Of a stretch of 64,000 nucleotides of DNA, positions 42,258 through 55,740 are shown in pieces. Source of the DNA: Phosphuga atrata (taxonomy: Eukaryota; Arthropoda; Insecta; Coleoptera; Silphidae); the NCBI GenBank assembly GCA_944588485.1, contig OX155898.1:46568318-46632317 (forward strand), written 5' to 3'. The notes beneath the pieces are model-generated. The model was not told the origin of the DNA. It was given only the letters and a program-made list of their open reading frames with translations, and did no database searches. The position numbers were made by a program, and so were the translations under genes. Every line of letters begins with the position of its first letter. The stretch's first letter is position 1.

Positions 42258-43729
42258 GCAACATTTTGATGGAAAATAAGTAATTAACTAATTTTCAAAA
42301 TTTTCGTTGAACAAGAATTAATAAAACCTCAATGTTTATACTGACACTCAACTGATTCAACACTGACGAGTATAATAATAATTTACTTGTAACAAAAGAA
42401 ACTAATTAAAACAAATAAATTTTACATAAAAAGGAAATTTCGGCACCAGTTTACTTAAATTGAAAATAAAAGTTTCACAAAAATTACGAATTCGTCAAAT
42501 TGGACTGCACTTTGTTAGCCTTATAAGTGTTAAGCTTGTAAATTGCGAGATTGAATTGAAGAGTATACCGATACGTATAATACTAGGTAGTATTTTTTAT
42601 TGGTTTGTTAAGCTATAGAATAGATAAATAGTTTTTAGTTAGATCGTTAAATGATGGAAAGTTTTTATATGGATTTTAGTTGATCTTCTTAAAAAATGTA
42701 ATAGCATAGAAATAACTTTGAAACAATGTATTTATAAATATCATATATATTTTAGTTTCTTGGCTTATAATTTTTATTTATTGAATTTCAACATGCTTGG
42801 CAATGTCCTTGAAAGCAGAACATTAGAAATAATAGGAACGTTAAATTATAATAATTTGATTGTGTAGATTATGAATAAATGCTTTCGTATGGCTAGGCCA
42901 GAAAGTTATTTCTTGACCAGACTAAAATTCCTTGCGCATCTTTGGAGAATAAACTAATGGATATCGGTCAAAAGTTTCTATAGAAAATAATTAAAATCTG
43001 AAAACACTTTAGTGAATCGACGACTGGGTCGATCCGTTTGTTTTAAATTTCGCGTTTTTTTTTAAGTTTTTGTGATGAAGCGTTCAAAAGTTATAGCTTC
43101 GTTAAAAATGCGAAACAAATAATTTTGGTAAAATCGTATTTTATTCAGTTATTGCAGAATTTTAAAGTGTTTCTGGAAGTATTTTTATTATAAGCCAAAA
43201 ATGGGCATAAAGTCTTGAGAAATTTGATAACAAATAAGTTGTTACATCATTTCAAAGTTTTCGTTGAATTGGAATTATTGAAACTATATGCTTACGCTAA
43301 CACTGGACTGATACAACATTGATGTGTAAAACGATCTTAAATGCCGTTATTTGAAGTTTTTGTGATGAACCATTCCAAAGTTATAACATCGTGAAAAAAG
43401 GGAGTGAAATAATTTTGTTAAAATCGTTTTTTATTAATTTACTGTCGAATTTTAAATTGCAATAAATTAGTAGTAAGTTTTAATAATAATTATAATTTAA
43501 TATAAAAATAATAATTTTATTAAATTATTTTCAAAGATTTGGTTGAAAAGGAATTATTGAACCCTCAATGTTTACACTGACACTGAACTGATGTTATACA
43601 TATTAACATCATTACTCCCATTAATATATAAAACAAACACGTGTCATTTATTGAAGAAACTATCTACTTGAACGAATAGAGTGGGATTGAACTATTAGGT
43701 CTTCTTAAGAACAAGTAAAAAAAAACAAA

Positions 43730-44135
43730 AAATACGGTCCAGATGGACTACCTTGTCGTGTAATAAAAGACAACTTACAACATTTGTGTAAACCATTACA
43801 GTAGTATTAGTTACAGTAGTATAATAAATTGTTCCTTGGAAACCGAAGTATTCCCGAAAATTTTAAAAGTAACTATCATTATACAAAGTTACAAAAAGAG
43901 AGACAAGACCGCTCTAAACAATTATAGGCCAGTAGCATTAGTTTAGGAACTTTCCAAAATATTAGAGTACGCCTTTCTGCATAGACTTCTACCATTCATG
44001 GCCAAGCATAATATAGTTCCTCCTGAACAACATGGCATACAACGAGTTTCCAGCAAAACTGCTATTCTACAGCTGTGCAATAAAATATAACTTGATGTAG
44101 ATACAGAAACCCAATAGGTATGTTATGTGACTTGA
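43730..44135 (+). pseudogene. LINE reverse transcriptase, 5' part of a split copy
   Basis: The plus strand reads KYGPDGLPCRVIKDNLQHLC, FLGNRSIPENFK, NNYRPVAL, ELSKILEYAFLHRLLPF and PPEQHGIQRVSSKTAI across frame changes, and breaks off in motif A (LCDLK). The continuation is found at 48935. Between them lies a 4.8-kb insertion. The clade looks CR1/Jockey-like. Confidence 0.7.
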
Positions 44136-44309
44136 AGTATATATAGGTGTATACTTGAAGTATATATAGGTTTTTAACTACCAATTAATCTTTTTTAATT
44201 TTAAATTAATCCTTTTTAAATTAAAATTAAACTTTATCAATTTTAAATTAAACTTTTTTAATTCCAAATTAACCCTTTTTATACTCAAATTAACCACAAC
44301 CCATAATAT

Positions 44310-45543
44310 TTTTTCTTCACAAATTAATATAAATTTGGGTGATGTAAGTTATTCTAATTATATTTATTTGCAGCCTTAATTAAAATCTTCGAACAGAATT
44401 TCAAAAAAATTACAAACCTTTTCACATAACAATGCGAATTATTTTCCTGTGAAAATTTGCGGGATTTGCATTGGGATTGAAACTCACCTGGAACAAAGAA
44501 AAAGATAATTAAATCGGTTAATCATCAATCGAAATGTCGGTTAAGTCGTCCAGGTTTACAGATGATTGCAATTGAAAAAATAAATATATTATATTTTGTA
44601 TAATAACATTGCCGGAAATGATTTTTTAAAATAAAATTTTCGTTGTCGATGACGATGGGTCTTCTCAATAACTCGAGATTATTGAGAAGAAGACACATCG
44701 ACATAGACATATTTTAGATATAGATTTTTAACGATCGTGGCTAAAATATGAACTTACTAAAATTTTTGAATGCAAAAAATTAGTTAAATATTTGTTTAAC
44801 GCTTTGTTTAATTTTTTTCAATAACGTACAAAATAATAATTCGTACATTTTCCGAAGAGGAAATAAGTAATAAAACTAGTAATCATTATCGCGGGTTAAG
44901 ACATGTCATAGAATCGTTCGTTCGTCGTTCAATGGTGCTACAGTCCTAGTAGGAGCTGCACTCCTACCACAGCCATAGAATACATGCCATAATTCATGTC
45001 ATAGAATACGCAGATGAATTACTTGTACTTGAACCCTGCCTCTACATTGTTCTAAAACAAGTTTAGACAAAAAGGAGATTTTTATAAAATATTATGAAGA
45101 AATAGTAGGTATTAATAAAAACAACGCTTAATCTATAATTAGACGTTATAAGAGGGATAGATCCCAGATGGTTAGACGAAATCGTGGTGGAAAAAGGAAT
45201 AATGAATTATCTGAAAAGTCATAAAATTTTTGAAGAAAATCCATCGATTACTTTAAAAAAATATGAAATTGAAGATATATGAAAATAAAAACGTCAACTT
45301 AACCACAACATCTACCATTAATGTATTAAAAGCTTTAAAAATGACATTAAAATTTATTATTAATTAAAGTTTATTCCATTAGTCTGGAACGTTTAAATTC
45401 TACATCAACAATTGGACAACGTAACAATTATGTAATTTTATGTTCAAAATATGCTCCACAAACACAGGAGAATAACATTTTCATTGTTGAATCCCGTTTC
45501 AATTACCATCTGCGGCGAAATAAAGCTCTATCGATGATTAATA
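44310..45543. other. Interior of large insertion, no recognised gene
   Basis: Short frames only. It includes the hairpin at 44644-44703 and a CAGTCCTAGTAGGAGCTGCA block near 44942 with a 7-bp stem. A coding-like fragment, PRWLDEIVVEKGIMNYLKSH, near 45170 could not be assigned. Confidence 0.4.
44644..44703. repeat. 60-bp hairpin
   Basis: The inner arms CTTCTCAATAA (44661-44671) and TTATTGAGAAG (44679-44689) pair exactly around a 7-nt loop. The outer arms TGTCGATG and CATCGACA also pair, separated by asymmetric internal loops. The size is similar to a small-RNA precursor, but there is no other evidence for one. Confidence 0.8.
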
Positions 45544-45992
45544 CTCTAGCCCAGGGCTGGGGAACCTGCGGCCTTAAGGCCGCATGCGGCCTTTTTGATT
45601 TTCCTTGGCGGCCTTCTTAGATATTTTAATTTTAACCTATAATTTCGAGCTACCCAGAGAGAAGTACTAGTGAGACCGAACTGTCATATACCGTCTTTGT
45701 TTAACACAAAACTTGGGGGGAAATTAAATCACGTGATCTGATAGAACGGGCCAATGAACGTGCAGAAAATTTCCCTCCTTTCTAGGTGCTGCGTTGTGAT
45801 TTATATTTAAATATTAATACTTATTTAAAACAATTGGTTGTTGTTTCGACTGACCTATCGTGCCGGATGCAAAATTTACATTTTTTTACATGTTTGTTGT
45901 TAGTGGCGTCTGCTAGTGTTAGTGTGTTTTATTTTTATCAAAATCGTTTAAAGTTAGTTATTAGTTATTTGTTAATTTGTGTTTTACCCATT

Positions 45993-47735
45993 ATGTCAAA
46001 AAAAGAGAAAATTGAATGAAGAAAACAGAACTTTTAACGAAGATTGGGAGCTACAATATTTCCTCATTTCTGTGAAAGATAAAATGGTTTGTTTGATATG
46101 CAATTCTACAATAACCACATTAAAAAAATACAATGCAAACCAGCATTATGTTTCTCACAAAGACCATAAATATGCTAAACTAGAAGGAGAAGCGCGAAAA
46201 GCTGCTCCTCATAAGCTAAAAAAAGAAAAACAGCATCAAAAACAAGCTTTCAGTAATTTTATTAAGCAAAGTACTACTGCAACTGATATTACCTATAAAA
46301 TAGCATATATTCTTGGAAAACGGGGAAAACCATTTAGTTATGTGGAAATGATAAAGGAATGCATTGTTGAAGCAGTAGGATGTTTAGATCCAGAGAAAGT
46401 TGAGAAACACAAACAATTACCTCTTTCCAGAAGGACCATAACTGATAGACAGCACGAGTCAGCGCAAAATATAACAGAACAGCTTCACTCAATTATACAA
46501 AATGAAGATATATATTTTTCGCTAGCATTAGATGAATCTACTGATGCAACGGACTCAGCTCAGGTTTTGTTTTTCATTCGTGCTGTCACTGAAGATTTTA
46601 TTTGTTTCGAGGAACTACTGGCATTGGGTACTCTTACCGCAAGAACTCGTGGAGCTGATATCTACAAAAGTTTTAAAGAAAAATGCCAAGAAGCAGGACT
46701 AAATATGGATAATTTAGTGAGTGTGTGCACTGATGGTGCACATTCCATGAAAGGATCACGAGAAAAATTCGTTTCATTGCTGAAAAAAGACAATTCAAAA
46801 TTAGAAAATTTATTTTCATTTCACTGCATATTGCACCAACAAAATCTTTGTGCTAAATCCGCTACTTTAAGCAATACTATGGATAAAGTTATTAAAATTG
46901 TTAACTTTATGCGTGCAAATGCGACTCGACATCGTCAATTTCGAAATATGCTTATGTCTGATGATGAAACATATAATGTAGATTTGCCATATCATTCAAA
47001 AGTACGCTGGCTATCAAGAGGACAAGTTTTAGCCAAAGTTTTAAGTTTGCGAAAAGACATTTTGAGGTTTTATGAGGTACAACAACAGCAATGCGAATTG
47101 TTGGATGACGAACTTTGTAGAAATGCTGCATTTTTGTGTGATATCATGATAAAACAAAATGATTTAAATATTTCTTTGCAAGGCAGAACAAAACATATAT
47201 TTGATATGTGGCAAAAAATCCAGGCGTTTAGAAAAAAGTTATAATTTTTCAAAAGTCTCTTCTCTCAATCACAAATTTCTGAAGAGCATTTCCCACAGTT
47301 AGCTAAAATGATAAATGAACAAGAATATGTATGTGAAACATATAATATACTGAAACGTTTTCTGATTTTGAATAACATACTATTACAATGAAATTAGCGT
47401 ACGAACCACATTTAGTTGACATTTCGAAGGCACCTAGTGAACTACAAATGGAATTGTTTGAGTTATGTGAAGATACTATTATCAAAAATCTTTTTGATTC
47501 CAAAAAAGACGTAGTGGAAATATGGAAAAATGCAGTTGAATCTCCAAAGTTACGTCAACATGCTCGTCGATTGCTTTCTTGCTTTGGAACTACATACTGC
47601 TCTGAATCAACTTTTTCATATTTAACACAAATTAAGAACGAATTAAGGACCCAGATAACTGATGCACATTTAGAAGACCAATTGAAGTTACGAGTTACAA
47701 AGTTGGAACCTAATATTCAATTTCTTTCCAATTAA
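45993..47735 (+). pseudogene. hAT transposase, GTF2IRD2-like
   Basis: The likely start is ATG at 45993 (MSKK); one missing A in the A-run at 45997-46003 shifts the frame, and the long open frame resumes through 47244. It shows a BED-type zinc finger (MVCLICNS...HYVSHKDHK), the catalytic LALDESTDATDSAQVLFFIR (Asp about residue 185 of the long frame), SVCTDGAHSMKG (second Asp), FHCILHQQNLC and KVRWLSRGQVL. A TAA at 47242, a shift near 47360 and a TAA near 47373 separate it from the C-terminal frame (47388-47735), which has LLSCFGTTYCSESTFSYL, the hAT dimerisation region. Four lesions make it inactive, yet divergence is low. Confidence 0.9.
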
Positions 47736-47763
47736 AAACAAACTCAAAAATCCCATTAAATTA

Positions 47764-48140
47764 CGAGGGTGAGTCAAAAGTTATTTGCAATGTTTGGCAT
47801 AACTCTTACATTGTTCATTTTATTTTGATCCCAATTCCTCAATTTGTCTTCCTTTTATAGCAGATAGATCGTGGCCGCTCCATTAGAATTTTTTACCAAA
47901 GAGGAACGAGCAGTGATTTTTTCAGTGGGTTTTAGTGGTCGGAAGGTGTACTAGAGGCCGCATATCATGAAAGACTTTCGTATTTTGCCGCTACAGAGTG
48001 TTTACGAAAGTATTGAAAAATTAAAAAATGGTCCAGTCATGGTCGTACCATTTTCGAATTTTTCATCTATTCGTAGACACTCCGTTGTGAGACATTGTTC
48101 CCAAATTGTGCCCAAATTATTTTATGGATTGCAACCCCTG
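47764..48140 (+). pseudogene. Mariner fragment nested in hAT (SETMAR-type N-terminus)
   Basis: After a TA, ACGAGGGTGAGTCAAAAG resembles a mariner terminus. Text reads APLEFFTKEERAVIF, then WSEGVLEAAYHERLS and SVYESIEKLKNG in shifting frames, corresponding to the helix-turn-helix region of mariner transposases (FFTKEEQRAVI, SVYEWIEKFKNG). The catalytic part is absent and no right TIR was found. Since it is inside the hAT, it was inserted later or carried along. Confidence 0.65.
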
Positions 48141-48934
48141 ATACACAACAGCATATCATTAAAATAAACGATGACAGAGGTTCGTACTTGCAGACTATTC
48201 AGTTGTAAAAGTGATCGTAGTCTTTCTGATAGTTCTGTATCTATTTTTTTCTATCAAAATGTTAATAAAGTGCTGGCCTTTTTTTTAGCTTTGAAACCTC
48301 ACACGCTCAAGAATTTTCATAATTTTATGCAGCCTCTGTATTATATCCGAAATTTAAAGTGGCCTTCCATGATAAAAAGGTTCCCCACCCCTGCTCTAGC
48401 CCATGCTCCAACATAGTTACAACACTAAGAGGAAGAAATGATATTCACCTATTGCAACCATGAATTTACATGATATTATTCATTTTGAAATAATTTCTAA
48501 TTCATTAGTAAATTCAAACATTTTTATTACATTTCTCGATGGACTATTTTATAAAATGGCTGAAAGTAACATCGTAGAAACCTGGCTGGTTCTGGAAAAC
48601 CCCAAAATCCATAAAACTTAGGTAGTTTGAACAAGCCAACGACTATTTTTCACCCACCACATTCACCCATGTTAAGCTCTATAGAATTTTCTTAATATTA
48701 TGTAGACATGTCAATGATATTACTGCTAGCTGTAGCAGGACAACCATTACATTAACGTTTTTATATAATTTTTCCTATTTTTTTTTCATTCTAATTTTTA
48801 AGTATTTATCAATATTTAATACAAGTTTAATTTGAATTTTAAAAAGGTTAATTTGAATTTTAAAAAGTTTAATTTGAATTTTAAAAGGTTTAATTTGAAA
48901 TTAAAAAAGATAAATTTTTTAGATCAAGTATACT

Positions 48935-49800
48935 TATTAACAACAAATATATAATTATGGAATAAGGGAAAAAGCGGGAAATTGGGTGCAATCATTCTTA
49001 AATGATCGTACCCAATATGTCCAAATACTTTATAATACCAAGAGAAGCCCGTCGTCAGAAACAGCGGCAAAAACGTGTGTGCCTCAAGTAAGTATACTAG
49101 CACCAACGCTCTTCATATTATACATGGCTGATTTAGTTGGATTTTTTTGCGCTCTATATGCAGATGATGCAAGTTTTCTGTTCTTTAAATAAAATTTAGT
49201 AGACACGTAACGATAGGTCAATAAAGTTATTAAAACCATGACCGACAGATTTTTGTCAATAACCTGTTTTACAACTTAGGAAAAAAACAGAATTTATGGT
49301 GTACCAAATACACAGAGCTTAACCCTTAACCACCTGCCATACGTCTCAGCTCAGAAAATTACTGCTACTTTGGGTCTGAGAGACGTATGTCAGATGGTGA
49401 GGTGTTAATATGCAGATAATATAACCACAAGCTCTAACAATCTAGAATTAAATAGTTAAGAGTTAATGCAACTAAATTTCTTGGAGTATGTATACAAGAA
49501 AATTTATCGTGGCACATTTATAAAGAAAATTTGTGCAAATCACTAAATAAAAAATCCTATTGTTTACGCTACCTCAACAAATTCCTAGATATTCAGGAAG
49601 TATAAAATTTTTACTATGCTGAGATTCAGTCTAAAATTGCTTATGGAATAACAGTGTGGAGAGCGTCGCCAGAGCTATCAACAATATTAAAAACACAAAA
49701 AGAATAATCCTTGACCTGGTAGGTCTACCTACATGCTTCGTGCTAACAACACTTCTTTGACCTAAGTTTATTATTAACCGTCTGCATTTTGTACATTTTG
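48935..49800 (+). pseudogene. LINE reverse transcriptase, 3' part of split copy
   Basis: The text resumes with YGIREKAGNWVQSFLNDRTQ, CVPQVSILAPTLFILYMADL (motif B, with QGS changed to QVS) and LYADDASF (motif C, catalytic DD). After the 82-bp insertion at 49323-49404 it continues with ATKFLGVCIQENLSWHIYK and KIAYGITVW, the thumb region. Together with 43730-44135 this reconstructs the motif order of one LINE. Many stops. The 3' end was not located. Confidence 0.75.
49323..49404. mobile_element. 82-bp piggyBac-type miniature element
   Basis: TTAA flanks both sides (49319-49322 and 49405-49408). The arms CCTTAACCACCTGCCATACG and the reverse complement of CATACGTCTC...AGGTG on the other side match over about 30 bp, including the exact CATACGTCTC core. 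CCCTTA after TTAA recalls piggyBac ends at 9561 and 22772. It interrupts the LINE between two readable coding blocks. Confidence 0.75.
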
Positions 49801-50060
49801 GAATCCCAACAATTTAATTGATCAGTAAAAATACGAATTGATCAGTAACATCTTGAATGTACATTTACTAAATAATTAAGCAATAAAACTGAATGAATAG
49901 TAAAATATTTACAGGCAAGATAAAATTATATATTTCAAGTTGAAATACTAGATGATCAGTAAAATATTGTTTAAAGAGTTGTTAAACATTTTGATTTATT
50001 AAATTTTAAATCTGATTAAATGGATTTGCGTTTGTTAAGTATTATATTTATACTACTATA
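49801..50060. other. Short stretch without gene
   Basis: Contains several GATCAGTAA(A) words (49818-49960) spaced irregularly, but no frame or TIR. Confidence 0.4.
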
Positions 50061-51420
50061 CTACTTGAATCATTGGCAAAAATCCAAATTTGGCTCACCA
50101 CAAATATGTGTTGCAGAGTTATAAACATGGCTACTCAAAAAATATGGTATTTTCAAGACTTGCATATCTCTTTCGTCGCACAATATTATCCAGCTAGAGG
50201 AATTACAGTTTGAGGAAGAGGATACCATTATTACTAGATTTTTAATGAATATTTGTGCCAACGGTTCCAAAATTCATGCTGATGCAACCTAGAAACTCTT
50301 CACTCAAGGTTTTCCGGTTCTAATAGTGGGTACTACAGATTTGGAAAACTTTATCACACTTTTCGTCTATCTACACCAATAATAAGAAGGAAGATTTCGA
50401 GTTTCTCTTTAGAGCGCTGTTGCCACATCCAAGAAATTATTTGATAACAAATTTGAATCTAACGTGTCGATATGCGAAAAAGTATTCAGAACGCCTCCAT
50501 AGAGATTTTCGTAGCTGATAAGTTGGTATTCATCTGCTGAGCGCATATGAGAGCGTGATATAGAGCGTGATGTGGCGTGATGGAGAAGAAAAAAACGTTC
50601 CCTAATTCTGAGTGATATTAACACTCTTCAACTTTCTTCATCTAATAATAGATATTAGAAAAAGCTGTTAAACTTGGAATGTGAAGCAAGCTATTTAGAA
50701 TTATTTTGAAAGAAAGTGGCTGTCAGATAATAGTAATTGGTACAAAAGTGTAATGAAACATGAAACATGTACTAAGTACTAATAACGGCTTAGAAGGGTT
50801 TAATAAAGTTATAAAATACACTTATACCCTCCGGGAACGCCTTCCATTGAACTATTTTCTATAGGTTGCTCTGGAAAGCGTTCAACAATGGTCGAACGAC
50901 TACAAAACTGGGTTGAAAAAAATTCGAAAATATCGACAATTAGATTGCGCATATGGACATCTATATTCTGTCCGGCGAGAGAATGCAGCTGTACTGCGGC
51001 GAGGTATGAGGGGCAAAGCACGCACCGAGGTACGCGTAGATTGAATTAAGAAATATGCCTTAGTTTTTCAAATACTGACAACTAAATACCGTGCACTCGA
51101 AATAAAGTGGGACTATGCGCAGAACAATGCTAAATTGGCCGAGACGGGATGCATTCTCTCGCCGGATAGAGTATACTTATCAGTGGACTAGAAATAATAA
51201 ACCAGTCCTCATTTTCGCCCAAGAGGAAAGTCTAATTAGTTACGAAATGCCAGCAGGGGATTTAACCCACGAGTCAGGAAAATTAAATGAAAATTGTTCC
51301 GACAATTGGGTCGACATATTTATAAATAAGGCATTTTCATCCTGTATAACACCATATCAACTTCTTCAGATGAATGGATTAAAGGAAATTGTAATTGCCC
51401 ATTTAAAAAAAAACATACAA
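50061..51420 (+). pseudogene. Mutator-like (MULE) transposase, decayed
   Basis: In shifting frames the plus strand reads FLMNICANGSKIHADAT, GFPVLIVGTTDLE and KKEDFEF, matching the MULE catalytic core (HADATYKL...GFPVLVVGTTD). Then come NNGLEGFNKVIKYTYTLRER and LPLNYFL with ESVQQWSNDY, the typical GLE..N..IK...TLRERLP block. The last open frame (51115-51540) contains YTYQWTRNNKPVLIFAQEES and MPAGDLTHES, the approach to the C-terminal SWIM finger. The finger itself, stops and start are missing or damaged. Confidence 0.7.
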
Positions 51421-51519
51421 AAACATATTTCATTGTTTATTTTGTTGTTTACATTTTCAAATAAATTATGCCATAACTGGACTTGTCCTAATGTTATTTA
51501 TTTAAAATTCCTTCGTTTA

Positions 51520-51562
51520 GATATTAGTGCAGGAAATTAGAGATTAGTGCAGGAAATTAGAG
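51520..51562. repeat. Direct 21-bp duplication
   Basis: ATTAGTGCAGGAAATTAGAG occurs twice in tandem at the end of the MULE-derived sequence. Confidence 0.9.
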
Positions 51563-51670
51563 AACCGGCCGCATGGTCTATGCCCTACATATATTCTCGG
51601 TATATTATGGTATATCTGTAAGCTCCGCCCTCAAATCATTAATTTTTCATTTGCATTTCAATTTCACTAT

Positions 51671-54030
<2,360 letters not shown>

Positions 54031-54380
54031 ACTGGCATTACATTTCTCAATACGTTGTGGAATTGTCTGGTTAAAACAAATAACAATTCGTTTGAAATCC
54101 AAGCAAACATAGAGCATTACTTTTTTATATGAATATCGGCTTTGGATGTGCTTTGAGCCGGCTCATCTCTTGTGCTCCGTGATCGCGTGCGTTCCACATT
54201 GTTGTATACAATCCACTCTTTATCACCGCTTATGACTCGCTTCAGAAATGGATCAGTTTATTCGCGTTTGAGCAAAAAATAATATATGTCAATGCGACGG
54301 AGCAAATCTCTTCTTTGAGAACGTGCGGAACTCGAATTTCGAGTGCGAAACGAAGTAGAGTTGTTAAACGTGGTCTAATT
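54031..54380 (-). pseudogene. Mariner transposase fragment
   Basis: On the minus strand: LLRRIDIYYFLLKRE, DPFLKRVISGDKEWIVYNNV, DEPAQSTSKADIH and KKVMLCVWLDFKRIV. These match the first catalytic block (TGDEKW.VYNN) and the following VMLSVWWDFKG block of mariner transposases. GDEKW has become GDKEW. Both ends, the second catalytic block and TIRs are missing. Confidence 0.75.
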
Positions 54381-54787
54381 CGACAAAGTTAATGATATTA
54401 TTTGACGGTTTTTATTCAAGCAATAGTTTTACATCGGCTTCAATATCTCCCCACACTGCCCTTCTAAAATTTGGTATTATATGGAAATTGTTAAAATGAA
54501 ATTTTGCAAAACAATTTAGCTACCTTTTTTAACAGATTTTCTCCTTCCCTAGGAGATAAAAAGACAATGAAACGAGAAATTATAAGTTGGCGACTTGGGA
54601 CTAATTGTAAGACTAAATAGGACGTCCTAGTTTCAAAAACTATGTAGACAATTTAATTTTGAATTAGCACAAAAAATTGGGTACCCAGTCTTGATCTAGG
54701 GTTAAAGAACGAGTTCAAGAAGTCTAGCTATGGAAAGGACATAGGAACAAGAAAGTTTAAGTTGGCGACTTTGAAACTGGGCTAGAT

Positions 54788-55740
54788 CAGCGGTGGCGTA
54801 CCTATTACACGCAGCTAAGACGTAGAAAAAATTTAGTGGCACGCTCGAGGAATACTTTTCTAAAAAATGTTTAAATTATTATTTTTCTTATAATAATGAA
54901 TCCATTATATCGCAGATCAATAATTAACTAGACTAGACTGACCACATTAAAGTCTACTGCCAAACCAACAGCTGACGAGACAACACAAGACCATATATTT
55001 CATATAAAACCGGATATTTTAGATAGAACCAGGAGTATAGATTGAACAAGACTAGAAGTAACTAGACGAGACTAGACGAAAGTATTTCCTGTCTAGCTAT
55101 CTATTATTTATCTAGTCTGCCGGTCTAGTGTTTTGTACCCAGATTCGGCTGCCTACTGTTATATATCAAATGGTATCGGTTTGGCTATATAGTCCAGCGG
55201 TGGCGAAACTATTGCACGTGTGTCACAGCTGACACGTAGAAAAAGTTTATTAGCACTCTTACTAATTTTAGAGTAGAACTCTATTACTTTTATAAAAAAA
55301 AATGTTTAAAAATAAGAAACTAGCCGAAATTAGAACCTATCTGTCTCGCTTTTTGTACCTAAACTTGTCTGCTTATTGCGGTAAATCAAATAGAACCATT
55401 TTAGCGATATAGTCTAGTCTAGCGTGGGCGAACCTATGACAGGCGTTTTATAGCTCACATGTAGAAAAAACATAGTGGCACGCGAGAGAAATAGTTTTCT
55501 AAAAAATGTTTAAATTATTATTTTTTTATAATAATGATTTAGTAATTTGCAAGTTGCCTAACTCAAGTTTGTCCTAGATGAAGTATGAGACGCATATTCA
55601 CGGTAATTTTCAACGGATTTACCCAAACAGAAATTATATTTTCATACATTGCAAAAATTATTTGGCACGTCAACATTTCAAAAAGGAAAATTCTTATAAA
55701 ATGGCACGCGGTCATAAAAAGGTTTGCAACCCCTGCCCTG
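54788..55740. mobile_element. Non-autonomous hAT-like insertion with internal duplication
   Basis: GGCTAGAT flanks both sides (54780-54787 and 55741-55748), an 8-bp target duplication. The left end CAGCGGTGGCGTACC and right end GGTTTGCAACCCCTGCCCTG are loosely inverted. The left-end block (CAGCGGTGGCGAA...GTAGAAAAA...GTGGCACG) is repeated at about 55199 and 55425, so the element is internally duplicated. Removing it leaves monomer spacing of 169 bp, in register with the satellite. Confidence 0.75.

Larger units (their letters stand above)
38171..43610. repeat. Array of three divergent 1.1-1.5-kb repeat units
   Basis: Units start at 38171, 40918 and 42464 with TTGAAAATAAAAGTTTCAC-like text and end with CAATGTTTACACTGACACTG-like text near 40820, 42345 and 43580. 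Each contains GGTTTGTTAAG, TTTTTAGTTAGATCG, AATGATGGAAAG and GACTGGGTCGATGC blocks. Within a unit, a ~320-bp sub-block (TTTTGTGATGAACCGTTC, AAAAGTTATAGC, TTTTGCTAAAATCG) occurs twice. The first unit is interrupted at about 38330-39778. There is no long frame. Confidence 0.8.
45552..48393 (+). mobile_element. hAT transposon with 8-bp target duplication
   Basis: CAGGGCTGGGGAACCT starts at 45552, and AGGTTCCCCACCCCTG ends at 48393, a 15-of-16 match as inverted repeats. Both sides carry CTCTAGCC (45544-45551 and 48394-48401), an exact 8-bp duplication, the hAT hallmark. The length is 2,842 bp. A GTF2IRD2-like transposase gene lies inside, with a mariner fragment inserted after it. The clean duplication suggests a younger insertion than its surroundings. 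Confidence 0.95.
44150..48926. mobile_element. Large insertion with inverted subterminal minisatellites
   Basis: The left end begins GTATACTTGAAG, and the right end, reverse-complemented, begins GTATACTTGATC. Inside both ends lie minisatellites of a ~22-bp unit (AAATTAAACTTTTTTAATTC type) in opposite orientation: 44180-44310 and 48815-48910. The insertion splits a LINE reverse transcriptase within motif A. The interior holds no recognised transposase of its own, apart from the nested hAT at 45552. No target duplication was resolved. Confidence 0.6.

Noticed and set aside
50809..51021. 70-codon minus frame
   Set aside because: Shadow of the MULE TLRERLP region on the opposite strand.
51115..51540. 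Independent 141-codon host gene
   Set aside because: Its first 80 codons continue the MULE transposase order, and the remainder is AT-rich read-through.
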